Virus record (IMG/VR): IMGVR_UViG_3300017741_000026
Location: 1 to 33,508 of that record
Strand: one strand, 5' to 3'
Source of the DNA: a virus
DNA: 33,508 nt
The position numbers and the translations under genes were made by a program. Positions 16,380 through 23,351 of this stretch are shown here, one piece after another (position 1 is the stretch's first letter; the number at the start of each line of letters is the position of its first letter). Below the pieces are notes generated by a model. It was not told the DNA's origin and ran no database searches. It saw only the letters and a list, made by a program, of their open reading frames with translations.

Positions 16380-16637
16380 AAAGATTGTCCCTCGCAAGGG
16401 GTCAGTGGTAATAGTTTGTAGTCTTGCTTCGTGTTAGGGGAAGTCCCCTTCTAAATACATAATAAGGGCGAGGACAGCATTACCTGTTTCCTCGACCTGA
16501 CACCTGCCAAGAGCGACCATATATAACGTCCTAAGGTAGCGAAACTTTTGCACGAATGGCTTAACTTCAGGGGTGTATTCATGTATTTAGAAGGAGAGAG
16601 GGACGGAAAGGAGACATCCCTCACTCCCATGAGACAG
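16380..16637 (+). ncRNA. Structured 23S-rRNA-like element (candidate ncRNA)
   Basis: This fills the 324-base gap between scaffold and capsid genes, and no gene is visible in it. On the plus strand, 16521-16544 contains TATAACG-TCCTAAGGTAGCGAAA, which matches the helix 69 region of bacterial 23S rRNA (E. coli about 1915-1938, from memory) with one G missing. It is followed at 16550-16565 by GCACGAATGGCTTAAC (E. coli about 1964-1979, one difference). The helix 71 hairpin that normally separates them is replaced by CTTTT. Just upstream, TGACACCTGCC resembles the 23S segment near 1660. Downstream, GACGGAAAG (16602-16610) and TGAGACAG (16630-16637) also echo conserved domain V sequences, in rRNA order. 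Enclosing stems: CCTTCTAAATACAT with ATGTATTTAGAAGG; ACACC with GGTGT; CGAGGA-CAG with CTG-TT-TCCTCG; CCCT-CGCA-AGGG; and an 11-bp stem near 16593-16625. The element is antisense to all genes; function unknown. Confidence 0.55.
16447..16594. repeat. 14-bp perfect inverted repeat enclosing the rRNA-like core
   Basis: CCTTCTAAATACAT at 16447-16460 is the exact reverse complement of ATGTATTTAGAAGG at 16581-16594. The arms enclose the helix 69/71-like core and two inner stems, so they could close a multibranched RNA on either strand. The arms overlap two smaller competing hairpins (AGGGG-AAGT-CCCCT around 16436-16449 and the 11-bp stem at 16593-16603 with 16617-16627), so alternative folds are possible. 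Confidence 0.85.
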
Positions 16638-16638
16638 A

Positions 16639-17433
16639 TTAAAACACCGAACTACGTGCCAATTTCTGGGCAACAGTATTTCGGTAGGCAGGGTCTTTGG
16701 CGTATCTGGGGTCACGCATAGCCGCAGTCAGTTCAGCGGCACTATCAAATTTCCCACCCGATACAGGAGCATTATTCCCTTGAATAAGCTGTGGTTCATT
16801 TCCTACTTCGGAACGATACCTTGCCTCTAGACCTTGTATTGCAAACCGCATAAGGTCTGCATCACCTGTCTCAATAGTTGTGTTGAAAGCATCAATATCA
16901 CCTTCAGACATATTCTCAGTTGCCCAAGTTGTCATCTGTTCATAATTACTTTCACCACCTACAATGTCATACATTGACTCAGTGTTCACTGCTGTCAGTG
17001 CTTCTTGTCCTTGTATGTAATTGTCTACCAGTGAGCGTGGAAAACCAGCTTCTTCTAGAACTTCATAAGCATCCGCAGATAGCTCACCATTCTCACTGTA
17101 TTCTTGTTGGAACACATCAAAGTCTAGACCTACTTTATCTAGTACTTCTTCTACTTCACCACTAGAGGGTACTTCTTCTACCTCTGATGGGTCTACATCT
17201 TCAACTTCACCCTCATCATCGTCTTCATTATTAGAGCTTAGTTTCTGTTCTAGAGAGTTGTAGGCTTGTGCCATGTCTTCTGCTGACTTAAATTTCTCAG
17301 GAAGCCACTCAGGTCTTTCTTCAGATTGATTGTTCTTTTCAATCTGGTCAGCCTTCTCTAGCATTGCGGCAGTGTGTTCTGCTGGTTCTGCCATTTCTGT
17401 TTCTGGATTATGTGTGTTTAATCTGTCTGTCAT
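16639..17433 (-). CDS. Capsid assembly scaffolding protein (T7 gp9-like), 264 aa
   Basis: A very acidic, probably extended helical protein with a run of Asp/Glu at residues about 70-95. It contains EERPEWLPEKFKSAEDMAQA at residues 38-57, the classic W-L-P-x-K-F motif of phage scaffolds, and ends in KDPAYRNTVAQKLARSSVF, a basic C-terminus that would bind the capsid shell. T7 gp9 is 307 aa. The gene lies directly upstream of the capsid gene, separated only by the structured 324-base gap. Scaffold is expelled before DNA packaging finishes. Confidence 0.92.
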   Translation of the reverse strand: MTDRLNTHNPETEMAEPAEHTAAMLEKADQIEKNNQSEERPEWLPEKFKSAEDMAQAYNSLEQKLSSNNEDDDEGEVEDVDPSEVEEVPSSGEVEEVLDKVGLDFDVFQQEYSENGELSADAYEVLEEAGFPRSLVDNYIQGQEALTAVNTESMYDIVGGESNYEQMTTWATENMSEGDIDAFNTTIETGDADLMRFAIQGLEARYRSEVGNEPQLIQGNNAPVSGGKFDSAAELTAAMRDPRYAKDPAYRNTVAQKLARSSVF

Positions 17434-17441
17434 TTAATCCT

Positions 17442-17900
17442 CTATTTTTTTGTCTCTACTTTATAAGTCCGTCCCTCAAACTTAAAAGTTTTGTTACCTT
17501 CTTTTTTTGCTTTTGCAAATGCTTCTTGAAAAGCTTTAGCTGACTTAGTACCTTTCTTATAGGTAGGGAAGTCGGAAGGGTTAGTACGCTGGTCAGGGCG
17601 TGGCTTTGGTGTAGGTGTAGATTTCTTTTCTTCTTTTTTAGTAGCGGCTTTTGTACCTGCTACACCTGCCGCACCTGCTACAGCCCCTGCTTTTACCTGT
17701 CCTTTAGCATAAGCACGTTGAGCTTTTGTAGCCTTCTCTACTTGTTGCTGACCTGACGTTGGTTTCTTAGCTAACTTTTTAGCTTTATCACCCTGTCGTA
17801 CAATAGCACGTAGTGCGGCTTGTCCACCTTTTTTCAAGGCGGCTCGTGCGGCAGTACCGCCAACAATCTTAGCCGCCATCAATAGCAAAGGAACTGCCAT
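17442..17900 (-). CDS. Lys/Ala-rich protein between portal and scaffold, 152 aa
   Basis: The N-terminus is hydrophobic (MAVPLLLMAAKIVGGTAARA), then a long Ala/Lys/Gln region follows. After a Pro/Lys linker (about residues 95-105), the C-terminal 45 residues contain FQEAFAKAKKEGNKTFKFEG followed by RTYKVE. This F-x-x-A-F-x-x-A-x-x-x-G-x-x-T-F-x-x-x-G-R-x-Y pattern appears in many phage structural regions without a known role. The N-terminus could be a weak membrane or core-binding helix. It sits between portal and scaffold genes (overlapping the portal stop by 1 base), so a head-linked minor protein is likely. High Lys content agrees with DNA contact. Confidence 0.72.
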   Translation of the reverse strand: MAVPLLLMAAKIVGGTAARAALKKGGQAALRAIVRQGDKAKKLAKKPTSGQQQVEKATKAQRAYAKGQVKAGAVAGAAGVAGTKAATKKEEKKSTPTPKPRPDQRTNPSDFPTYKKGTKSAKAFQEAFAKAKKEGNKTFKFEGRTYKVETKK

Positions 17901-19477
17901 TATTCTTCTCCCTGTTGAGCTTGTTGTTGTGTCATATCGACACCACGTTTAATCATTTCAGGTGTACCACGAACAGCCATCTGCGCCATAGTTTGTTGTT
18001 GCATCTGTTGTTGTTGGGCTTCCATCATCTGTTGTTTTTCCATAGCCTTCTGTTCTTGAGACTTGATAAGACCATTAGTATCAATACCAAGACTTGCGCC
18101 TAGTCGGTCAATGTAATCACTAAGGTTCATCTCACTTGCAATAACCTGTGCGCCTAGTGGCTGTAGGTATTGTAAGAAAGTAGCAAGCTTGTTCAAGTCC
18201 TGTCCTCGTCCAAGTGCCTCAACACCTGTAACCACAGTAGGTTTGACAGAATCTTTAGGAAGCTTTGGCATCTTACCAGAGCGTGTCATTGATGCTAGGA
18301 TACGATTTACCAGAGGCATCTGAAGTTCTTGGGATAAGATAGAGTAAACACCGCCTAGTGCAGACTCTAGTTCCTGTGCCATGTAACGTACTTCTTCTGC
18401 CGTTACACGTTCAGCCTGACGTTGTACACTACTATTCATAAGGAATGAGTAGGACAGTCGGTCATTAATAGTACGCGCAGTATCAAGAGCTACACGGAAG
18501 TCACCTGACTTTTGTACCTGTAGTGTAGATACATCCTGTGCATCACCACTAACGATAGCACCATTAGGGCTTTCAGCTAGTACTCTTGCTTTTGTTGTAC
18601 CGTTAGGACGTACCATGAATAACACTTTAGAAGAAGCCGCCGCCCCTTCAACGATAGCCTTAGTCAAACCTTCAAGGCTCTTTAGGTCACCAATGTATTC
18701 TTCTACATAACCACGTCCATAGTCCTCACCATCTACACGAGTAAAGCGTAGAGGAATAAAAGGACTTTCATCAATCTTAAATTTACCACGAGACTTAGGT
18801 AGCTCCATGCCAGAGACTTCTTGGTATACTTCCCAACCCTTATCAGTACGACTTAGGTGTGTATACAGGTCTAGGCTCTTAGCACCATACGCATCTGCGT
18901 CTGTGGTATTAAGCATTTCTTGTACGTCAAGCGGTAGCATCTTACTGCTAACACTTTCTTTAGTAATAATTTCAAGCACATTGCCCATTGCATCACGCTT
19001 GACTACGTACCTGTCAAGTTTGAATACTTTCATGCCGCCTTCTTTTGGCATATAAAGCAGTGCGTTACCTGTAACAATAAGTTGTTTCAGTGCTTCAAAC
19101 ACTGGTACTCTCATTGCTTCAGATTCAACCTCTTGCATAGCGGCTCGTTCAATGCGAGATAGAGCTTCCTCTACCGCACCACGAGCTTCAGCCCCTGCCA
19201 ATTCTTGTACATCAAAGTCATCAATAGTAAGACGAAAGAATGGACTGTTAGGTGGAAGGAGTGCAAGTAGTAGCTTGGATGCTAGGTTGTTTACACCTCT
19301 AGCTCCTACACCCTGATAAGGTGTTTGATAAATAGTACTACTACTGTGTCCATCAGGGGGCAAGAGTGTAGGAATTGTTAGCTCTGCTGACTCACGCCCA
19401 CGGTGTAGGAAGGTATCTCTACCTGTCTCACACTGTGCGTAACGCTTTGCCGCACTGCCTTCAGTATTCTCTAACAT
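17900..19477 (-). CDS. Portal / head-tail connector (T7 gp8-like), 525 aa
   Basis: Length is close to T7 gp8 (536 aa). Family hallmarks include RGRESAELTIPTLLPPDGHS near the N-terminus, then YQGVGARGVNNLASKLLLAL and PPNSPFFRLTID. The centre contains PLRFTRVDGEDYGRGYVEEY and GDLKSLEGLTKAIVEGAAAS, and the QAERVTAEEVRYMAQELESA helix marks the clip and wing. The C-terminus is Gln/Met-rich (about residues 465-525), normal for T7-like portals. The dodecamer forms the DNA gate at one capsid vertex. The ATG at 19477 has AGGGG about 8 bases upstream. Confidence 0.95.
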   Translation of the reverse strand: MLENTEGSAAKRYAQCETGRDTFLHRGRESAELTIPTLLPPDGHSSSTIYQTPYQGVGARGVNNLASKLLLALLPPNSPFFRLTIDDFDVQELAGAEARGAVEEALSRIERAAMQEVESEAMRVPVFEALKQLIVTGNALLYMPKEGGMKVFKLDRYVVKRDAMGNVLEIITKESVSSKMLPLDVQEMLNTTDADAYGAKSLDLYTHLSRTDKGWEVYQEVSGMELPKSRGKFKIDESPFIPLRFTRVDGEDYGRGYVEEYIGDLKSLEGLTKAIVEGAAASSKVLFMVRPNGTTKARVLAESPNGAIVSGDAQDVSTLQVQKSGDFRVALDTARTINDRLSYSFLMNSSVQRQAERVTAEEVRYMAQELESALGGVYSILSQELQMPLVNRILASMTRSGKMPKLPKDSVKPTVVTGVEALGRGQDLNKLATFLQYLQPLGAQVIASEMNLSDYIDRLGASLGIDTNGLIKSQEQKAMEKQQMMEAQQQQMQQQTMAQMAVRGTPEMIKRGVDMTQQQAQQGEE

Positions 19478-19488
19478 ATTGTTACCCC

Positions 19489-19728
19489 TTACGTGGATAC
19501 ATTTACTCCATTACCAGAGCCTGAACCGCCCTGTCCACCGCCAACTGACAGTGATGGGTCTTTAGGAGCTACTTTTAGTTTACCTTTACCCATCTTCTTC
19601 TTACCTGCTTGCTGTGCCGCAGTGTCTACTTCAGCTAGTTCTGTTTCAAACTCTGGTGTAGATGCAGTTACTGGTGGTGCTTGAGCAACTTTTACAGGTG
19701 TTGGTGATTTTGGTGATGACATACACAT
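19489..19728 (-). CDS. Small protein upstream of portal, 79 aa
   Basis: The N-terminus is MCMSSPKSPTPVKVAQAPPV, a Met-Cys-Met plus Pro-rich start often seen in a small gene just before the portal in T7-like marine phages. The middle has an acidic patch followed by KKKMGKGKLKVAPKD. The C-terminus is Gly/Ser/Asn-rich and flexible. It does not look enzymatic; most of the protein is probably unstructured. By position it corresponds to the small head-to-tail genes before T7 gene 8. It is 5 bases from the upstream gene and 11 from the portal gene. Confidence 0.7.
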   Translation of the reverse strand: MCMSSPKSPTPVKVAQAPPVTASTPEFETELAEVDTAAQQAGKKKMGKGKLKVAPKDPSLSVGGGQGGSGSGNGVNVST

Positions 19729-19733
19729 TGTCG

Positions 19734-19910
19734 TTAATCCTCATTCTGGTTGTACAACACTTCCAACTGTTGTATAATACTCTGCTGGCCTTGCAGATAA
19801 CTAAGTTCCTCTAAGGAAACTTTACTAATTGGAAGTTTATCTGGATATTTTTCCTTGAGATGTTTAATTAATTCTATAGATGGAACTGGTTCTTGATTGA
19901 ATATGTTCAT
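19734..19910 (-). CDS. Small hypothetical protein, first gene of the virion block, 58 aa
   Basis: I use the ATG at 19910, giving MNIFNQEPVPSIELIKHLKE at the N-terminus. A TTG seven codons upstream (19931) would start inside the putative phage promoter and is unlikely. The protein is helical with hydrophobic heptads (SIIQQLEVLYNQNED at the end). I do not recognise it. It is the first gene after the promoter at 19921-19937. Its leader is very short, about 10 bases from the likely transcription start to the ATG, with only a weak ribosome binding site (AGG). Confidence 0.65.
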   Translation of the reverse strand: MNIFNQEPVPSIELIKHLKEKYPDKLPISKVSLEELSYLQGQQSIIQQLEVLYNQNED

Positions 19911-19920
19911 AATTAATTGC

Positions 19921-19937
19921 CTATAGGTCAACTTTAG
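19921..19937 (-). promoter_or_regulatory. Phage RNA polymerase promoter (virion block)
   Basis: The minus strand reads CTAAAGTTGACCTATAG, identical over 17 bases to the sequence at 28391-28407. Both copies lie between gene blocks and end in CTATAG, like the T7 consensus (which ends CACTATAG). The start site is probably the final G. It would drive the genes from 19910 down to the tail. The upstream end overlaps the base of the terminator hairpin that follows RNR. Confidence 0.8.
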
Positions 19938-19972
19938 AAATAGGGGGCGATTAAACCCCCTAATCTAAACGG
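19936..19972 (-). terminator. Hairpin terminator after RNR
   Basis: On the minus strand TAGGGGG, an 8-base loop TTTAATCG, and CCCCCTA form a 7-bp stem followed by TTTCT. An outer TTTAGA / TCTAAA pairing extends the stem. It follows the RNR stop codon directly and precedes the promoter, so it would isolate the replication block from the virion block. The U-tract is short, so termination may be partial. Confidence 0.65.
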
Positions 19973-21874
19973 TTAGATGTCTACAATTTCACAAGCACCA
20001 GCCGTACAAGCTAGAGTTTGTGACCCTGAGGTGCTGTCCTCTTTCTCATATAGAGCAAGAGATGCCCAATCAATCGTCTTAGGCATTTGTTCTTTAAGTT
20101 CTTCATACTGTTCCTTGTCTATATCTTGGTAGGGTGCTTGTGCATATGTGTGGTCACTGTGTGGTAGGAAGGAGATACCAGAACAGATGTCAAAGTTCTC
20201 GTACACCCATGCTCCCACTTCCATCCACTCTGCATCACGTACTGTAATAGTCACAGATGGCTTGTGTTCACACCATGCTAGTGCGTAGGTCTTCCACAGT
20301 TCAAGCTGTTCTAGTGCAGTCATATCGTTACGAGTGATAGCACCCATCGGTGAACGCATAGGAAAGCTGAAGACTGTAGTAGCATCAGGCTTCATTACAC
20401 ACGGTTCAGCAGGGATACCACTATCCTTCATTAACTGTGTTAGTGGGTCTTTGTTATCACCACGAACTGTACGTACATAGTACTCACTGTGACGTGCGTG
20501 GATACCAGAGGCACTATCAACTAGCTGTGACACTGTACCAGATGGTTTGACACAGGTGATAGCGGCTGACTGTTCGATACCAAACTTCTCTGCATACTTA
20601 GCGTTAGTATTAATAGCTACCTGCTTCATCTCAGCCAGCCAGCGTGGGCTGTCCACAGACTTAGACAGTAGCCTGTTGTCCATGATACCTGTTAGTGATA
20701 CACCAAGTAAACGCTCTTGCTCTGTGTTCTTCTGCCACACCTTACGCAAGTAAGGCATCTTAGTGAACGTAGATTGGATAGTACCTAGCAGTGTGGCTAG
20801 CTCTACCTTACGCTTTAGTGTATCTAGGTTATCGCTCTCACGCACCACAACCTCAGTCAAGTTACAGAACTGGTAAGGACGTAGGATAATCTCAGAGCAT
20901 GGGTTAGTACCCCACTCATGTCCTGTCTCACGTCTGCCGTTCTTCTCTACGTGCTTGTCTGCCGCAACACGGCTGAAGATACCACGCTCACCAGACTTAC
21001 TCTCCACTAGTGATAGCCACTCACGGATGAATGTCTCCATGTCTGGCTTCTCTGTGTAGGCGGCAGAGTTATTAGCCAACGCACGTTGACCCTCGTTCTC
21101 CCACCACGAGCCTGACTTAGCATGAGCCATACGTGTGTCACTCAGGTTAGACAAGCTAATCATAGCTGACCTACGTACACCACCAACTACTACAACCTCA
21201 CCAATCTTACACATGATGTCGTGGCACTCAAGGCTGTTGAGCTTGCGACCTGTCGCACCCTTGAACTTGGCTACAACAAAGTCAAACAACTCAATCAGTG
21301 GTTCAGCACCTGATGCACGTCCACCGAATGTCTTGAGCCTTGCACCTGCTGGACGTACCTTAGATACATCCCACTTAGGAATATCACCAGAGTACAGGTG
21401 TGATAGTAGTTTATGTAGGGACTTAGCCCAACCTTCTTTACTGTCTGCAACAGAGATAACATCATCACTCTTGTTTAGTTGCTCTGGAATCTCAGGTAGC
21501 TTGGTAATAGACTGACGCTCTACTGAGAAGCCTACGCCTGTACCACATAGTAGGATATACATGGCCTCATCGAAGGCACGTATGTGGTCTACTGGTAGGT
21601 AGCTACAGTTATAGATACAGGTGTTGTCTCGCTCTGCGGCTACCCCTGCTGTCATCAATGCTCTCATTGAAGGCATGATGTCTAGGTTTAGGATGGCAGT
21701 CTCTAGGTCATCCCATGTTTTGTTAGGTAGCTGTACGCTCTTTGATACGAAGTTAATGTATCGTGATACAGTCTCACCCCATGTCTCACGCCTGTTCTCT
21801 TCCTCTAGCCACCGTGCATAGCGGCTAGTAGCAATGAACGTCTGGTAGTCTGTTGGTAGGTGATTACTTATCAT
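19973..21874 (-). CDS. nrdJ: Class II (B12-dependent) ribonucleotide reductase, 633 aa
   Basis: The enzyme reduces ribonucleotides to deoxyribonucleotides with adenosylcobalamin as radical source, supplying DNA precursors. Motifs in order: DNTCIYNC near residue 86; CGTGVGFSVERQ (110-121); NPCSEI (324-329), holding the active-site Cys and Glu; GERGIFSR (295-302); KPSGTVSQLVDSASGIHARH; and a C-terminal CTAGAC pair (623-628), the redox-relay cysteines. Length is below the monomeric Lactobacillus enzyme (739 aa) but normal for phage versions. It overlaps the MazG stop by 4 bases (ATGA) and is the last gene of the replication block. The lack of nrdAB or glutaredoxin genes nearby suggests oxygen-insensitive, single-gene synthesis relying on host thioredoxin and B12. 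Confidence 0.93.
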   Translation of the reverse strand: MISNHLPTDYQTFIATSRYARWLEEENRRETWGETVSRYINFVSKSVQLPNKTWDDLETAILNLDIMPSMRALMTAGVAAERDNTCIYNCSYLPVDHIRAFDEAMYILLCGTGVGFSVERQSITKLPEIPEQLNKSDDVISVADSKEGWAKSLHKLLSHLYSGDIPKWDVSKVRPAGARLKTFGGRASGAEPLIELFDFVVAKFKGATGRKLNSLECHDIMCKIGEVVVVGGVRRSAMISLSNLSDTRMAHAKSGSWWENEGQRALANNSAAYTEKPDMETFIREWLSLVESKSGERGIFSRVAADKHVEKNGRRETGHEWGTNPCSEIILRPYQFCNLTEVVVRESDNLDTLKRKVELATLLGTIQSTFTKMPYLRKVWQKNTEQERLLGVSLTGIMDNRLLSKSVDSPRWLAEMKQVAINTNAKYAEKFGIEQSAAITCVKPSGTVSQLVDSASGIHARHSEYYVRTVRGDNKDPLTQLMKDSGIPAEPCVMKPDATTVFSFPMRSPMGAITRNDMTALEQLELWKTYALAWCEHKPSVTITVRDAEWMEVGAWVYENFDICSGISFLPHSDHTYAQAPYQDIDKEQYEELKEQMPKTIDWASLALYEKEDSTSGSQTLACTAGACEIVDI

Positions 21875-22194
21875 CGGTTATCACCTTCCCCATGTAGAGT
21901 ACCTGCACTCTGACGTGCTTTAAGTTTATCTACGTTCTTAATAGCAACCATCTGCAATGATAAACCTACATCATGTGCAAGAGCCGCCAGCATCCACAGG
22001 ACATCTCCCATCTCTGCTTCAATCTTTTCCTTCTGTTCTGCCAGAGGAATACCATCACGCATCATCTTAGCAATCTTACCAGCTACCTCACCAGCTTCTT
22101 CAGCTAGACCCAAGGCAGGGTATGAAATAGAATACGTCTTAGGGTACACGGCAGTCTTGACTGCTTGTTGTTGGTACTCTGTAAAGTTCATCAT
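21871..22194 (-). CDS. mazG: MazG-like nucleotide pyrophosphohydrolase, 107 aa
   Basis: The MazG/all-alpha NTP-PPase fold is shown by GLAEEAGEVAGKIAKM (E-E-x-x-E, residues about 30-45) and IEAEMGDVLWMLAALAHDVG (E-x-x-D, about 58-77), the metal-binding residues. Such enzymes hydrolyse NTPs or ppGpp-type alarmones to monophosphates. In phages they may supply RNR or lower stress signals; which applies here is not visible. The ORF opens with two Met codons, and the second may be the true start. It overlaps RNR by 4 bases and starts at the last base of the DUF3310 gene, so it is co-translated with the nucleotide genes. Confidence 0.9.
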   Translation of the reverse strand: MMNFTEYQQQAVKTAVYPKTYSISYPALGLAEEAGEVAGKIAKMMRDGIPLAEQKEKIEAEMGDVLWMLAALAHDVGLSLQMVAIKNVDKLKARQSAGTLHGEGDNR

Positions 22195-22460
22195 TACCAG
22201 TTTACTCCTTTTGTTTTCTTCATTAGTTCTATCATCTTCTTCAGATACCAGATAGCTTTCTCTGCATCCTGAATGGGGTTGTTCTTCTTGAACATACGAG
22301 AGCCAGTGTATTTAATTACGTTACCCTGACAGTAGCTCAAAGCTTCATACTCACCTAGTACATCCACGATGTAATCAATGGTTTCAATCTTACCTTCAGC
22401 GTAGTGTGGTGGACTGTTTACCATATCGTCTAGCATTGACGGTTGCTCTAGCTCATCCAT
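22194..22460 (-). CDS. DUF3310 protein (T7 gp1.7-related), 88 aa
   Basis: The middle contains NSPPHYAEGKIETIDYIVDV and then NVIKYTGSRMFKKNNPIQDA followed by EKAIWYLKKM. The P-x-H-Y, I-E-x-I-D and K-Y-x-x-R-x-x-x-K-x-x-x-x-x-D-x-x-K-A-x-W-Y-L motifs define DUF3310. The same motif occurs in T7 gp1.7, a nucleotide kinase. This copy has the DUF3310 core only. It lies between the exonuclease and MazG genes in the nucleotide block. A role in nucleotide supply is likely but not certain. Its start overlaps the exonuclease by 13 bases. Confidence 0.9.
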   Translation of the reverse strand: MDELEQPSMLDDMVNSPPHYAEGKIETIDYIVDVLGEYEALSYCQGNVIKYTGSRMFKKNNPIQDAEKAIWYLKKMIELMKKTKGVNW

Positions 22461-23164
22461 AACTTTACCTCTCCTGTGTCTGTATCATATTCACCATCAC
22501 GTAGGATACGTGCTAGCCTTGCTTGTTCGATTGCTACATCTTCTGATAAACCTTGTTTAGAAAACGCAGTGACAACTGTGTCCCATGAGCTACTAGCTCC
22601 AAGAAGTTTATGGGCAGTAACAGCCCCAACTTTAGGACAGCCTTTGTAGTTGTCTGTACTATCACCAACAAGAGTTTGGTAATAGAAGTTATAGTCTGCA
22701 CCATCTTGGTCTTGTTCATATACTTCTCCATCAATCCAGTGTTTGGCAGGGATTGTGAGTAAGTCTTTGTCCTCTGACCATATGATGGTATTCGAGGTAG
22801 GGTTGCTACCAAGTATCCCAAGGACATCATCAGCCTCCAATCCTTTGTAAATTATTGTGTTGTATTTGTCAATCAGATACTGCCTAGCCCAAGGTAAAAG
22901 CATAGGCTTACGCACATCTGTTCTGTTAGCTTTGTAGTAAGGTGCAACCTCTTTACGAAAGTTGGTCTTGTCCGACAAAGCAAGTACGCAATCTTGTACA
23001 GGTGCTTCATCTGTTAGCTTGGATATCTGGTCATCAAGTCTTACAGCTACTTCATCTTCAAAGCAGTGTAGTGTCCATAAACCATTACCCCAATTTACTG
23101 GTGTCTCAGCAGAAGCACAAGCTTTGAAGGCTATGATGTCTGCATCAATGAGCAAAAGGGTCAT
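22448..23164 (-). CDS. 5'-3' exonuclease (T7 gp6-like function), 238 aa
   Basis: A PIN/FEN-fold 5' nuclease: MTLLLIDADIIAFKACASAE (first metal Asp), YKANRTDVRKP, GLEADDVLGIL, IIWSEDKDLLTIP and VGDSTDNYKGCPKVGAVTAH (the helix-hairpin-helix region). In T7, gp6 degrades host DNA and removes RNA primers. At 238 aa it is shorter than T7 gp6 (300 aa), but the active-site Asp cluster is complete. It starts 20 bases inside the upstream membrane protein gene. It belongs to the replication block, after DNA polymerase. Confidence 0.88.
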   Translation of the reverse strand: MTLLLIDADIIAFKACASAETPVNWGNGLWTLHCFEDEVAVRLDDQISKLTDEAPVQDCVLALSDKTNFRKEVAPYYKANRTDVRKPMLLPWARQYLIDKYNTIIYKGLEADDVLGILGSNPTSNTIIWSEDKDLLTIPAKHWIDGEVYEQDQDGADYNFYYQTLVGDSTDNYKGCPKVGAVTAHKLLGASSSWDTVVTAFSKQGLSEDVAIEQARLARILRDGEYDTDTGEVKLWMS

Positions 23165-23351
23165 CGTTATTCTCCTCTCTGTCTTCTCTTAGTTCTTTGT
23201 CTTTCAACTCTGCATGGGTAATCACTTTAATACCTGTCGTTACTTGTAAGTAATCAAGATATGATTCAACAATCCACTTGATACATAGTACAAAGGTAAC
23301 CCCTGCAAAGCTGATGGTACAAACCATCTTGAAAAAGAAATCAAAGTCCAT
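23145..23351 (-). CDS. Small single-pass membrane protein, 68 aa
   Basis: The N-terminal half contains a strong transmembrane stretch, about residues 10-28 (VCTISFAGVTFVLCIKWIV). The C-terminal half is charged and acidic. The N-terminus MDFDFFFKM has few charges and no signal-peptidase site. The start overlaps the previous gene by 11 bases and the stop overlaps the exonuclease gene. I do not recognise a family. The position in the replication block suggests a membrane anchor or an anti-host function rather than lysis, but a holin-like role cannot be excluded because no lysis genes are seen in the window. Confidence 0.6.
   Translation of the reverse strand: MDFDFFFKMVCTISFAGVTFVLCIKWIVESYLDYLQVTTGIKVITHAELKDKELREDREENNDDPFAH

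Noticed and set aside
16521-16565. An I-CeuI-type homing site marking an intron or homing endonuclease insertion
   Set aside because: The sequence covers the I-CeuI target region with one base missing, but no LAGLIDADG gene, intron core or insertion boundary is seen nearby, and the surrounding stems suggest an RNA element instead.
16315-16638. A tRNA in the long gap
   Set aside because: No cloverleaf with a T-loop GTTCRANNC motif and matching acceptor stem could be found on either strand.
19911-19931. TTG start extending the first virion-block gene by seven codons
   Set aside because: It lies within the promoter, upstream of the likely transcription start.
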